A stretch of DNA of 64,000 nt from Clavelina lepadiformis (GCF_947623445.1 NC_135240.1:28706001-28770000); one strand, 5' to 3'; shown: positions 24,576-35,690, counted from the stretch's first letter. A program made the numbers and translations. Notes: generated by a model from the sequence alone, not told the origin.

Positions 24576-24799
24576 AGATGGAGATTAACTCTGGAGATAT
24601 CATGCTCATTCATTGCAAATGCGTGGCAGGAAGCCTCGTTTTACATTGCAAATGCGCGGCAGGAAGCCTACAAAACGCATCACGCTTTTCTGGAATAACA
24701 GTTTTATGTACTGCTGTTCAGTTTGCCAGCCAGCTGAAGGGACACACGTGGCTTGGACCGAAAGTTTTACAGTTTTTTAACCATTTTCAATTTAGCCAT

Positions 24800-25070
24800 A
24801 GTCGTTGATCAGATAACCATTTTCTAAATAGGGTTAACAAATGCCTACTGAGTGTAACCATTTTATAAATAGGGTTAGGGTTAGTTATAATTCGCACGGG
24901 TACAAACGTAAGTTTTGTAAGTTATAATTCGCACGGGTACAAATATGCACGAAGTAACTATTACCAACTGTATCTCGCAACGTATACGGGTATTAAATTG
25001 CACGAAGTAACAATTACCAAATGTATCTCGCAACGTATACGGGTATCAAATTGCCTTTGTTTGTGATCCT
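24800..25070. repeat. Mixed satellite block (41-bp and 53-bp families)
   Basis: It starts with AAATAGGGTTAACAAATGCC units of the 41-bp family. These are followed by GGGTTAGGGTTAG, two copies of TTATAATTCGCACGGGTACA, and two to three copies of the 53-bp unit (TATCTCGCAACGTATACGGG, ATTGCACGAAGTAAC). The same families occur in the giant palindrome and near the telomeric repeats at 57-63 kb. Confidence 0.85.
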
Positions 25071-25259
25071 GGAATTGATCTGGGCTGTGGTCAACTAGTT
25101 CAAAAATTCTGAATATATCTGGCCTGGCTTTTTGTCGACCAAATAAATCGCATCTGCTCGCGTGTTTGTTTTATTTAATCATTGTCCATTCATTCATGAT
25201 AAAAGACTTCTATGACGTCATAAATTTATTAATTACCTTTCAGTTTCAATAAACGCAGA

Positions 25260-25397
25260 ATGCTACTTCGTGCGACAGCCTTAACAACACGGTGGTGGCC
25301 GGCACAAAGCAAGTGGTTGTCCAGTGCTACATCGCCAATTATGACAAAATATTTATGGTTTTTACGAATTTTTGCAGCGCTTTCTGACGTAAAATAA
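25260..25397 (+). CDS. Possible first exon or short ORF with presequence-like start
   Basis: A 45-codon ORF begins MLLRATALTTRWWPAQSKWL, with Arg, Ser and Thr and no acidic residues at the start, which resembles a mitochondrial presequence. It runs into the transposon-like copy at about 25,398. No continuing exon is recognised. It could be a relic of a first exon cut by the insertion, or chance. Confidence 0.15.
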   Translation: MLLRATALTTRWWPAQSKWLSSATSPIMTKYLWFLRIFAALSDVK

Positions 25398-26022
25398 CAC
25401 TACGTAACACAATTTTTGTTTGGCTACTTTTTTTAATGCCCCTTTACGTATTTATGGGTGCTGAGTTCAAAAATCCAGTTGGTTTTTTTGTACCATCGTT
25501 ACTTTTTGAGATATTCAAACTTTGATATAGCTGTAAATATAGCAAATTGTATTCTAATCTAGCAGTAGATTTTAACTCCACATCAAGGTTCCGTTTGGTT
25601 TATTAAACACAAAAACCAGTGTAAAACCGTTAATAAGAAAGGCTTGAAAATAAATGTAACATAGTTTTGTCAAACAGTAAGAGTCGTTCAAAAATGTACT
25701 TTTCTGCCAGCTTTTCTTTTATGACGACTCCTGTCTAACCTTACTAAAGACCAAATGTAGTCTCCCATCATTGCTTTGTACCAGCAATCTTTATATAGTT
25801 TTTCCATTGGCTCAATATCTTGATGAAATCACTCACCATGCTCCTCACTGAAGTCACCTAGATTTTCTTGAAAAAAAATCCAGATGAGAACATAAAAAAT
25901 GAAGTTTAACAGACATGTGACAGCTTATGTTCCGGTAACTTTTAATAAGTTTCTTCACCAACTCTTTGTAATTTCTGTCACTTTTATTTCCCAAAAATCC
26001 ATCAACCACACCTCGAAATGCG
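25398..26022 (-). pseudogene. Second, truncated copy of the hAT-associated ORF
   Basis: From CACTACGTAACACAATTTTT (about 25,398) to CCTCGAAATG (26,021) the sequence closely matches 229-850 of the element at the left end. The minus-strand text contains VAFRGVVDGFLGNKSDRNYK and MSVKLHFLCSHLDFF, then loses frame by one A insertion in the run near 25,872. Both element termini are missing. The copy ends abruptly at unrelated sequence near 26,022. Confidence 0.75.
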
Positions 26023-26420
26023 ACGACATAGACATCCAACAAAACGATGATATTTTTGTCTTGTTTTTTTTATTATATTTGTGCGTTTCACAACAACAAC
26101 CGTTCCCAAGGTAATATATTTATTAAGAGTTTTGCAAGCATTAGTGCGCAGTTATTGAATAGCTTGCAGTTGTGGCGGTGCAAAACGGACAACCGGTGGC
26201 TTGGACATCATATCAGAGCGTACATCGGTGGATGACCCAGATCTACTCCGGAAACTGGGGTCGTGGGTTTGAGGCTATCTTTTGAGAAATCGGGACTGAA
26301 TACATATGAGGCATCGGTAACTCCATTTGCAAGCGGGAAAGCTGAACAACACATTGGCATCATGAACGGTTTTGGTAGAAGCAAACTGCTTTTATATGCC
26401 AAACCATTACCGTGTGGGAC
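26023..26420. other. Left flank of the giant palindrome
   Basis: No recognised feature. Short ORFs are present on both strands without family likeness. Confidence 0.35.
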
Positions 26421-26886
26421 TGGCAATCCATATGATTTCTTCTGGCACTAAACAAGATCACTCCCAGTCAAAAATTATGTAGGTTTTATCTATGGGCCTT
26501 ACATGGCTACGAAGTAGCATGTATGGCTTATGTGTGGGCTTACTAAGGAATGGCCAAATCATTAAATGCCAAACAAGGGCCATACATGGCTTTTGTCTGT
26601 GAAAATGCAAAAACATTTTTATTTGACTATATCTACTTCATCGTGATAACAATTGTAGTTTTTGTTGCATTTCATTATCGTATAGTTCAATATTTCTGTA
26701 TAAATTTTCTCAAAACCTTTGCCTAACTTCATGTGCGAAAAATGCTGCAGTTTGTAGTTTTTAAAAGCTGAAATAGAAGCAAACAGTGTATTATTATTTT
26801 ATAAAGCAATTAATGAAAGATATCTTTCATTTAAATTCAAAACGTATATACATTTACGGTTACGAAATTGCTGTTTTGATAATAAC

Positions 26887-27544
26887 TAGGGCAACCAAAA
26901 GTCAATATGGTCAATTTTTTTTTACCTGCTCAGAATGCTATGAAACAAGCACAAAACAAATTTCAGCTTTGTACGACGTGTGGTATAGAAGTTATTAGGT
27001 CAGATAAAGTCAAAATGTTACGTTAGGTCAAAATACGGTCAAATTGTTTCGTTAGGTCTTTTTTTTAGGTCAAAATCTATTAAACTTGTAATTTTGTAAC
27101 CATTTTGTAATATTATTCTTCCGTTTTTCTCTTTTCTTGTACCGCAAACAATTCCAGTCCCGCAAATTTTACTTAGAACCAAAGCCACAAAGAGAGGGAA
27201 GGCTTTTCAGCGCGTTTGGTGACGTCACGATGTGACGGCATTGCATTTGAAACTGCAAGTTGTCAATCTTAATACGCAGAAACGAAAAAAAAGTCAACAC
27301 TAGAAAAGCATTTTGTCATTTTTAAATGCAGCTTTAGATTAGAAAGTTGCTGTAGACATTGTAGAGACTATCAGTATAGCGTTTTTCAAAATGAGGTCAA
27401 AATTTAAACGTTTTAGGTCAAAATAAGGTCAAAATTTAAACTTTTTAGGTCAAAATAAGGTCAATATTTAAACTTTTTAGGTCAAAATTTGCAAATTTTA
27501 AGGTCAAAATTTAAAATTTTTAGGTCAAAAAACTGGTTGCCCTA
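26887..27544. mobile_element. hAT MITE with 8-bp target duplication and proven empty site
   Basis: The termini are TAGGGCAACCA (26,887) and TGGTTGCCCTA (ending 27,544). The target duplication ATAATAAC is present at 26,879-26,886 and 27,545-27,552. The other palindrome arm (33,925-33,940) has a single ATAATAAC equivalent with no insert. The interior carries many copies of AGGTCAAAAT, the densest being a minisatellite at about 27,400-27,530. There is no coding capacity, so it is non-autonomous. Confidence 0.95.
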
Positions 27545-27744
27545 ATAATAACGTTTAAGAAAAATTAGAAGTCAGTAATTTATTGAACTTTTAAAAACCC
27601 AAATAATAAGATGTTAATTGGCAATCAGTCTATTCATACGTTTAAATCAATGTCATTATAACACAATATCTCAAATAAACAGAAGCTCTACGAGTCTACG
27701 GGACCAGTTGGTGGTGCTATTATTCTTAAATTATCGTCACTTAC

Positions 27745-28658
27745 CCGGAGTTTGTTCTCGAATAAAGAGGAATCGCGTTGTGTGGTTGCGTCACGTTGTT
27801 ATGGTGATCCCACGCGTTGACGCTCTGGTACATTATGGGATGCATGCGCATGAAGTTGAGACTGCGGACGGATAATTTGCTTGGATCGCTCGCACAGCTG
27901 GAAATGAAAAAATACGTCATAATTACTAACCCTTGTGCATAGCACGATGATCAAATATTACGTCAAAAACGACTTTTATGAAACGTCATAATAATGTATG
28001 ATGTACCTGGCCAGGTGAGGGTCGGAGTAGTTGTCCTGCTGAGCCCAGTATTGTGCACTGGTCTTTGCATCGGCGAATTTCTCATAAAATGCGCCGTTCA
28101 TGGAAGCTTCAATGTCAGGCAGAAAGAATGGGCAAATGGCCGATGCAGGGATGCTGTTGCTGCGAGGAGGAGCGAGAATTCAATGTGGTGTGGTTAAGCT
28201 TGGGTTATGCTGCCGGGTGCCTTCATACTAGTTCGAGGTTTGTGAATATTCAGCCCCATGCTAACCCACCTGGGCGTGTTCATGAGAGCGAAAACCATCT
28301 TTGTCTTCCCGACCTTGTACAACTTGTCCAACGTCACCAGCTCAGTGACGTCACTAAGCTCGTTGAAGTAGAACGAGCAGTCCTGGCAACGAGCAGTTCA
28401 GTCTCGCTTTGAAGAATGAAAAGAACTGATTCCTCAAATTGCGCCATCCACCGTCGTGCTTGCAAACTTGACCGATGCGTGTGTAAACTTGCTGTAGGGA
28501 AAACATTAATTTAACTTTATCGCCAATTTTAAATTACTGCCTATTATATGAAGTAATTTAATGTACCTCTGATTTATCCTCGACGGAGATCTCGGTAAAA
28601 AATGAATAAACTTTGTTCAAAGACATGCCGCCGTCGACGAATTTAATGAAATGGGGGG
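27745..28658 (-). pseudogene. Sema-domain gene fragment, left arm copy
   Basis: Four exons on the minus strand, 28658-28567, 28491-28270, 28153-28007 and 27897-27745, mirror those of the right arm. They encode a central part of a semaphorin sema domain: HFIKFVDGGMSLNKVYSFF, QVYTRIGQVCKHDGG with KARLNCSLPG, an AIC.F.LPDIE segment and NFMRMHPIMYQSV. Semaphorins are secreted or membrane guidance ligands of plexins, and the recognisable features are the Cys-containing KARLNCS and the CAFS..DIE motif. One extra nucleotide in exon 2 (in the CCAGGAC at about 28,380) shifts the frame. In this copy AICAFSLPDIE is further changed to AICPFFLPDIE. The last donor is a consensus GTAAGT. Upstream and downstream sema exons are missing. 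Confidence 0.85.
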
Positions 28659-29021
28659 CTGGAAAATAACAACCATTATTTATGGTCATTAACTGGCAAT
28701 TAGTTGCTATTTATTAACGAACACCAAGCATTAAAATTTTAATAAATCTTAGACGATAACACTTTTCATTCCGACGAAGTGACTTGGCGTGACAAGTTTG
28801 GGACATAGTCATTTGTTTCTTACATGATAATAGGTTCTATTACATGTCATTACGTCACATAGGGGTCGGGTTTACTTTAGCAAAATGCTTATTGTTGCGT
28901 GAAGGCTAAGAAAACGACAAGTACCAAGTAAGAAATGCAAGTCTTGTGCAAACGCAGGTTGACCATCCAGGGCATCCGGCAATGGGCGCCATTGCCTGAC
29001 TTGGTGCAGTTGAGACGAAAG

Positions 29022-29237
29022 TTAATTTGAAATTTTTATCGCGAATGTAAACACGGGTTGGTGAAGCCGAAGCCGCAACGATTCACTTTGGACTGCAGAC
29101 CAGACTGAAGACCACGTCATAACATCTTGTCCGACATACCGCCATCCTTGTGGGAACCGTGGTCTGACAACAATGGATGAAAACCTGGTCAGCTGGCTAA
29201 CAAACACCTGCCCTACAATATGAGGTTTTTTGCTCAC
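29022..29237 (-). other. 71-codon ORF kept in both palindrome arms (left copy)
   Basis: An ORF starting MSKKPHIVGQVFVSQLTRFS is intact in both arms (right copy 32,237-32,452) with one replacement (Glu/Asp). It lies about 360 bp upstream of the first sema exon. No family is recognised. With arms this similar, conservation of an ORF is weak evidence for function. Confidence 0.3.
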
Positions 29238-29384
29238 TCTCTCAAGAAACCATCTACTCCAAACGAAGAAGAAGAAAGAAATGATAAAAATGGAGCGTAA
29301 AGTTAATTCACAATGGGATACAAGAAAACGTACTGATCGAAAACGTTATCAACTTTAAGGTGGTGAGTTTAGAACTGAAGAAAT

Positions 29385-29905
29385 TTGCTAAATACCATTG
29401 CTAAATTTGCCATTTGCTAAATAGGGTTAACAAATTGCTACTGACTTTAACCATTTGCTAAATAGGGTTAACAAATTGCTACTGAGTGAAACCATTTGCT
29501 AAATAGGGTTAACAAAAGGTTATAGACATTAAACATTTGCTAAATAGGGTTAACAAATGGCTACTGAGTGAAACCATTTGCTAAATAGGGTTAACAAAAG
29601 ATTACTGATTGTAACCATTTGCTAAATAGGGTTAACAAATGCCTACTGAGTGTAACCATTTTATAAATAAGGTTAGGGTTAGTTATAATTAGCAAGGGTA
29701 CAAACGTAAGTTTTGTAAGTTATAATTCGTACGGGTACAAATATGCACGAAGTAACTATTACCAAATGTTTCTCGCAACGTTGCGGGTATTAAATTGCAC
29801 GAAGTAACTATTACCAAATGTATCTCGCAACGTATACGGGTATCAAATTGCACGAAGTAAAAATTACCAAATGTATCTCGCATCGTATACGGGTATCAAA
29901 TTGCC
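29385..29905. repeat. 41-bp and 53-bp satellites in the left arm
   Basis: About six units of CCATTTGCTAAATAGGGTTA plus ACAAATGGCTACTGAGTGAA (41 bp, TAGGGTTA core) span 29,400-29,665. GGTTAGGGTTAG and then about four 53-bp units (TATCTCGCAACGTATACGGG) run to 29,905. Confidence 0.9.
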
Positions 29906-30348
29906 AAAAAGTATGGTATCTGGAAAATGGCTACGCATTTTGTAGCCATTTCCAGATTAACTTGCAAATCACTACTCCAAATTAGAAACTTAACTGGGCA
30001 ACTCACAAAATGCTATTGTATTGCACAGCGTTTAACTTTTGCAATTTTAATTTTGTGGATAGTAAAGAAACATATTGCAATAATTTTGATTAAAAAAGTG
30101 TTTTAGGTAAAGAACCGCAAGATGAAGCCAGACAAGTCTATTTTTTGAATTTCGATTCATCTGCGTCAAGTGGTGAAAGCGTTTTATTGCAGTAAAATAT
30201 TGTGTTTGCTGTTTCAAATTTGAGAAAATTAACTTTTTCTCAAACGCGTAAAAACGCTGTGTGTTAGTGATTGTTGGTAGGCCCAACGTCGAATCGTGTA
30301 AGATTGTAGTTAGCGCGCCAACCTAGTTCCGACGAAGATTTTTTGTTG

Positions 30349-31267
30349 CAATTTGATACCCGTATACGTTGCGAGATACATTTGGTAATTTTTACTTCGT
30401 GCAATTTGATACCCGTATAAGTTGCGAGATACATTTGTTAATTTTTACTTCGTGCAATTTGATACCCGTATACGTTGCGAGATACATTTGGTAATAGTTA
30501 CTTCGTGCAATTTAATACCCGTATACGTTGCGAGACACATTTGATAATTGTTACTTCGTGCAATTTGATACCCGTATAAGTTGCGAGATACATTTGGTAA
30601 TTTTTACTTCGTGCAATTTGATACCCGTATACGTTGCGAGATACATTTGGTAATTTTTACTTCGTGCAATTTAATACCCGTATACGTTGCGAGATACATT
30701 TGGTAATAGTTACTTCGTGCATATTTGTACCCGTGCGAATTATAACTTACAAAACTTACGTTTGTACCCGTGCGAATTATAACTTACAAAAAATACGAAC
30801 GCAATGCGAATGAAATGAATTTTTTGCTTTGGTACCTCAAGACACTTAGATATATTATTATATATAACAAATATTATTATTATATAAAAGAAATCTATGG
30901 CTATACATTGCTGTTTCTGCAGATTATACGTAGAAATTATACATCGAAAAACTAAACCTTGATATCAGGTAATTTAGTGCTGATAATGTTTGATAATTTT
31001 TCATTTTTTCAGAATTGTGTGACGCTGTGTTAATTCACCAAGGAATTGACCAATCGCAAAGACAACGATATTGTTGCGAAACATTTTATGAGTTTTGTAT
31101 ATGGTAAAAATGGGTTAGCGGTTTTTCAACGTTCTCAGTTAGTGCAATTCAAAACCAGATAGCACGTTGCTCGAGGGCCGACGTTGAGCCGTTAGCTTGC
31201 TTCTGGCGGCCCACCAACGATAATTTAATCGCTGAATGGCCAGCGGGCTTATAGGTCGGGTAGAGTC
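30349..31267. repeat. Palindrome spacer with 53-bp satellite array
   Basis: The 919-bp loop between the arms is not itself inverted. Its first 400 bp hold about 7.5 units of CAATTTGATACCCGTATACG plus TTGCGAGATACATTTGGTAA (53 bp). ACGTTTGTACCCGTGCGAAT units follow. The remainder (30,800-31,267) is AT-rich then unique sequence with no gene. Confidence 0.9.
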
Positions 31268-34200
31268 CAACAAAAAATCTTCGTCGGACCTAGGTTGGCG
31301 CGCTAACTACAATCTTACACGATTCGACGTTGGGCCTACCAACAATCACTAACACACAGCGTTTATACGCGTTTGAGAAAAAGTTAATTTTCTGAAAAAT
31401 TTAAAACAGCAAACACAATATTTTACTGCAATAAAACGCTTTCACCACTTGACGCAGATGAATCGCAATTCAAAAAATAGACTTGTCTGGCTTCATCTTG
31501 CGGTTCTTTACCTAAAACACTTTTTTAATCAAAATTATTGCAATTTGTTTCATTACTATCCACAAAATTAAAATTGCAAAAGTCAAACGCTGTGCAATAA
31601 AATAGCCTTTTGCGAGTTGCCCAGTTAAGTTTCTAATTTGGAGTAGTGATTTGCAAGTTAATCTGGAAATGGCTACAAAATGCGTAGCCATTTTCCAGAT
31701 ACCATACTTTTTGGCAATTTGTACCCGTATACGATGCGAGATACATTTGGTAATTGTTACTTCGTGCATATTTGTACCCGTGCGAATTACAACTTACAAA
31801 ACTTGCGTTTGTACCCGTGCTAATTATAACTAACCCTAACCCTATTTATAAAATGGTTACACTCAGTAGGCATTTGTTAACCCTATTTAGCAAATGGTTA
31901 CAATCAGTAACCATTTGTTAACCCTGTTTAGCAAATGGTTACACTCAGTAGCCATTTGTTAACCCTGTTTAGCAAATGGTTACACTCAGTAGCCATTTGT
32001 TAACCCTATTTAGCAAATGGTTAAAGTCAGTAGCAATTTGTTAACCCTATTTAGCAAATGGCAAATTTAGCAATGGTATTTAGCAAATTTCTTCAGTTCT
32101 AAACTCACCACCTTAAAGTTGATAACGTTTTCGATCAGTACGTTTTCTTGTATCCCATTGTGAATTAACTTTACGCTCCATTTTTCTCATTTCTTTCTTC
32201 TTCTTCTTCGTTTGGAGTAGATGGTTTCTTGAAAGAGTGAGCAAAAAACCTCATATTGTAGGGCAGGTGTTTGTTAGCCAGCTGACCAGGTTTTCATCCA
32301 TTGTTGTCAGACCACGGTTCCCACAAGGATGGCGGTATGTCGGACAAGATGTTATGACGTGGTCGTCAGTCTGGTCTGCAGTCCAAAGCGACTCGTTGCG
32401 GCTTCGGCTTCACCAACCCGTGTTTACATTCGCGATAAAAATTTCAAATTAACTTTCGTCTCAACTGCACCAAGTCAGGCAATGGCGTCCATTGCCGGAT
32501 GCCCTGGATGGTCAAACTGCGTTTGCACAAGACTTGCATTTCTTACTTGGTACTTGTCGTTTTCTTAGCCTTCACGCAACAATAAGCATTTTGCTAAAGT
32601 AAACCCGACCTCTATGTGACGTAATGACATGTAATAGAACCTATTATCATGTAAGAAACAAATGACTATGTCCCAAACTTGTCACGCCAAATCACTTCGT
32701 CGGAATAAAAAGTGTTATCGTCTAAGATTTATTAAAATTTTAATGCTTGGTGTTCGTTAATAAATAGCAACTAATTGCCAGTTAATGACCATAAATAATG
32801 GTTGTTATTTTCCAGCCCCCCATTTCATTAAGATCGTCGACGGCGGCATGTCTTTGAACAAAGTTTATTCGTTTTTTACCGAGATCTCCGTCGAGGATAA
32901 ATCAGAGGTACATTAAATTACTTCATATAATAGGCAGTAATTTAAAATTGGCGGGAAAGTTAAATTAATGTTTTCCCTACAGCAAGTTTACACACGCATC
33001 GGTCAAGTTTGCAAGCACGACGGTGGATGGCGCAATTTGAGGAATCAGTTCTTTTCATTCTTCAAAGCGAGACTGAACTGCTCGTTGCCAGGACTGCTCG
33101 TTCTACTTCAACGAGCTTAGTGACGTCACTGAGCTGGTGACGTTGGACAAGTTGTACAAGGTCGGGAAGACAAAGATGGTTTTCGCTCTCATGAACACGC
33201 CCAGGTGGGTTAGCATGGGGCTGAATATTCACAAACCTCGAACTAGTATGAAGGCACCCGGCAGCATAACCCAAGCTTAACCACACCACATTGAATTCTC
33301 GCTCCTCCTCGCAGCAACAGCATCCCTGCATCGGCCATTTGCGCATTCTCTCTGCCTGACATTGAAGCTTCCATGAACGGCGCATTTTATGAGAAATTCG
33401 CCGATGCAAAGACCAGTGCACAATACTGGGCTCAGCAGGACAACTACTCCGACCCTCACCTGGCCAGGTACATCATACATTATTATGACGTCTCATAAAA
33501 GTCGTTTTTGACGTAATATTTGATCATCGTGCTATGCACAAGGGTTAGTAATTATGACGTATTTTTTCATTTCCAGCTGTGCGAGCGATCCAAGCAAATT
33601 ATCCGTCCGCAGTCTCAACTTCATGCGCATGCATCCCATAATGTACCAGAGCGTCAACGCGTGGGATCACCATAACAACGTGACGCAACCACACAACGCG
33701 ATTCCTCTTTATTCGAGAACAAACTCCGGGTTAGTGACGATAATTTAAGAATAATAGCACCACCAACTGGTCCCGTAGACTCGTAGAGCTTCTGTTTATT
33801 TGAGATATTGTGTTATAATGACATTGATTTAAACGTATGAATAGACTGATTGCCAATTAACATCTTATTATTTGGGTTTTTAAAAGTTCAATAAATTACT
33901 GACTTCTAATTTTTCTTAAACGTTATTATCAAAACAGCAATTTCGTAACCGTAAATGTGTATACGTTTTGAATTTAAATGAAAGATATCTTTCATTAATT
34001 GCTTTATAAAATAATAATACACTGTTTGCTTCTATTTCAGCTTTTAAAAACTACAAACTGCAGCATTTTTCGCACATGAAGTTAGGCAAAGGTTTTGAGA
34101 AAATTTATACAGAAATATTGAACTATACGATAATGAAATGCAACAAAAACTACAATTGTTATCACGATGAAGTAGATATAGTCAAATAAAAATGTTTTTG

Positions 34201-34387
34201 CATTTTCACAGACAAAAGCCATGTATGGCCCTTGTTTGGCATTTAATGATTTGGCCATTCCTTAGTAAGCCCACACATAAGCCATACATGCTACTTCGTA
34301 GCCATGTAAGGCCCATAGATAAAACCTACATAATTTTTGACTGGGAGTGATCTTGTTTAGTGCCAGAAGAAATCATATGGATTGCCA
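31268..34387. repeat. Right arm of the giant inverted repeat
   Basis: Reverse complement of the left arm, 3,120 bp. It is shorter because it lacks the hAT MITE and some satellite units. It begins CAACAAAAAATCTTCGTCGG and ends ATATGGATTGCCA. Order: inner margin, 53-bp satellite (31,715-31,800), 41-bp satellite (31,840-32,060), 71-codon ORF (32,237-32,452), sema exons, outer margin. Confidence 0.95.
32816..33729 (+). pseudogene. Sema-domain gene fragment, right arm copy
   Basis: Exons 32816-32907, 32983-33204, 33321-33467 and 33577-33729 have acceptors TTTTCCAG, CCCTACAG, GCAACAG and TTTCCAG and donors GTACAT, GTGGGT, GTACAT and GTTAGT. They read through a sema domain: HFIKIVDGGMSLNKVYSFF, EISVEDKSE, QVYTRIGQVCKHDGG, FFSFFKARLNCSLPG, then in the next frame CSFYFNELSDVTELVTLDKL, SIPASAICAFSLPDIEASMN and LNFMRMHPIMYQSVNAWDHH. 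Exon 2 is 222 nt, but its two ends require 221, so one base is extra at CCAGGAC (about 33,090). The shift is shared with the left copy. The last donor is GTTAGT here against GTAAGT on the left. The N-terminal and C-terminal exons of the sema domain are absent, so this is a captured gene segment. Confidence 0.87.
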
Positions 34388-34894
34388 CCCAGTCAGAAAT
34401 TTATCTTTGGCCTTACTATGTGATATCTACTGCACATGTTAAGAACAAAGTTGACCCAAGGTATGTCCGCCATTCAACAACCACAGATATATGTTAGAAA
34501 GAGGTCAGGAAATTTGACAATGGGCAATGCTTGGCCCAAGTATGGCGACCGATCATAAGCCTTATATAACCATGCAAGAGCCTGAGAAAATTTATCTTAT
34601 ATTTTTCTTCCCCACTGCTGCAAGACTCGTCCTCTGGCAAAACGTCAGAAATGTTACACTCAAATGCGGCTCGTTTGGTCGTTAGGATATTGTCATAGCA
34701 GTCTACTGCAGGCCTCTTTTCCCTCCCACCATCCCAATCTCCGACTCCACTAAATACAAACTGGTGTTAAACATTGACATTAGGTTTAACATAGACTAAA
34801 AAATTACATATTTTCAAACATCTACAATCAGGATGTTTCGTAACTACAGTAATTTTTTGGAAATAAATACAACGTCTCGCCTATATGTTTTGTC
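34388..34894. other. Right flank of the giant palindrome
   Basis: No gene or repeat recognised. Confidence 0.35.
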
Positions 34895-35140
34895 GTATTC
34901 TTGCGTAGTCTTGCGTAGTCTAGCATAGTCCAGTCTAGCGTAGTCTAGCGTAGTCTAGCGTAGTCTAGCGTAGTCTAGCGTAGTCTAGCGTAGTCTAGCG
35001 TAGTCTAGCGTAGTCTAGCGAAGTCTAGCGTTGTCTAGCATGGTCTAGCGTAGTCTAGCGTAGTCTAGCGTAGTCTAGCATGGTCTAGCGTAGTCTAGCG
35101 AAGTCTAGTCTAGTGTAGTCTAGTCTAGTGTAGTCGAGCT
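34895..35140. repeat. 10-bp minisatellite TAGTCTAGCG
   Basis: About 24 head-to-tail copies of the decamer TAGTCTAGCG with variants (TGGTCTAGCA, AAGTCTAGCG). Confidence 0.97.
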
Positions 35141-35216
35141 TTGCATGTTATTTAAGTAAGATAAAAAATGACATTAATTATATGTTGCTGTTGGGTGTTT
35201 AATTATTGTGTTTTAG

Positions 35217-35402
35217 GTTCGTGATACCACCATCCATGAAGAAGGGGAAAGTTCTGAGTGTTTTCGTTTTGAAGACAGAGCAAGCAGTATACATGACATT
35301 GAATCCCCCAACCATGAAGTAGTGTCTCCCGAATAGGAAGAGGCCACTGGATACATGCCAAATGTACAAACACCAGTTCTCACAGCCGATCTGAGAACAT
35401 AT
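35217..35402 (+). pseudogene. Exon-like segment between two minisatellites, with one stop
   Basis: A 186-nt segment (62 codons, phase 0) is bordered by ATTGTGTTTTAG and the consensus donor GTAAGT. It encodes an acidic hydrophilic stretch beginning VRDTTIHEEGESSECFRFED and ending TPVLTADLRTY. One in-frame TAG is at codon 40 (after EVVSPE). No family is recognised. Similar decamer arrays lie on both sides, so it may be an exon with minisatellite-bearing introns, either dead by one nonsense change or carrying a sequencing error. Confidence 0.4.
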
Positions 35403-35439
35403 GTAAGTTGCAAAGAAACTGGAGGAACCCGAACTGAAC

Positions 35440-35690
35440 TGGCGTAGTCTAGTCTGGTCTAGCGTAGTCTCATCTACTCTAGCGTAGTCTAGCTTAGTCT
35501 AGCTTAGTCTAGCTTAGTCTAGCTTAGTCTAGCTTAGTCTAACTTAGTCTAGCTTAGTCTAGCTTAGTCTAGCTTAGTCTAGCTTAGTCTAGCTTAGTCT
35601 AGCTTAGTCTAGCTTAGTCTAGCTTAGTCTAGCTTAGTCTAGCTTAGTCTAGCTTAGTCTAGCGTAGTTTAACGTAGTCTAGCGTAGTCA
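35440..35690. repeat. 10-bp minisatellite TAGTCTAGCT
   Basis: About 24 copies of TAGTCTAGCT, closely related to the array at 34,895-35,140 but homogenised to a different variant. Confidence 0.97.

Larger units (their letters stand above)
26421..30348. repeat. Left arm of an 8-kb giant inverted repeat
   Basis: The arm starts TGGCAATCCATATGATTTCT and ends GACGAAGATTTTTTGTTG. It is the reverse complement of 31,268-34,387 with roughly one difference per hundred bases by eye. It contains, outward to inward, a non-coding margin, a hAT MITE absent from the other arm, four sema-domain exons on the minus strand, a 71-codon conserved ORF, an array of the 41-bp satellite, the 53-bp satellite, and a unique inner margin. 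No clear target duplication flanks the whole structure. Confidence 0.95.

Noticed and set aside
28053..28412. 119-codon plus-strand ORF in the left palindrome arm (and its mirror at 33,062-33,421)
   Set aside because: It lies antisense to the sema exons, which have clear homology and splice signals on the other strand.
26421..34387. Polinton/Maverick-type giant DNA transposon
   Set aside because: No polymerase B, integrase or capsid-like ORF is present; the arms hold host exons and satellites instead.
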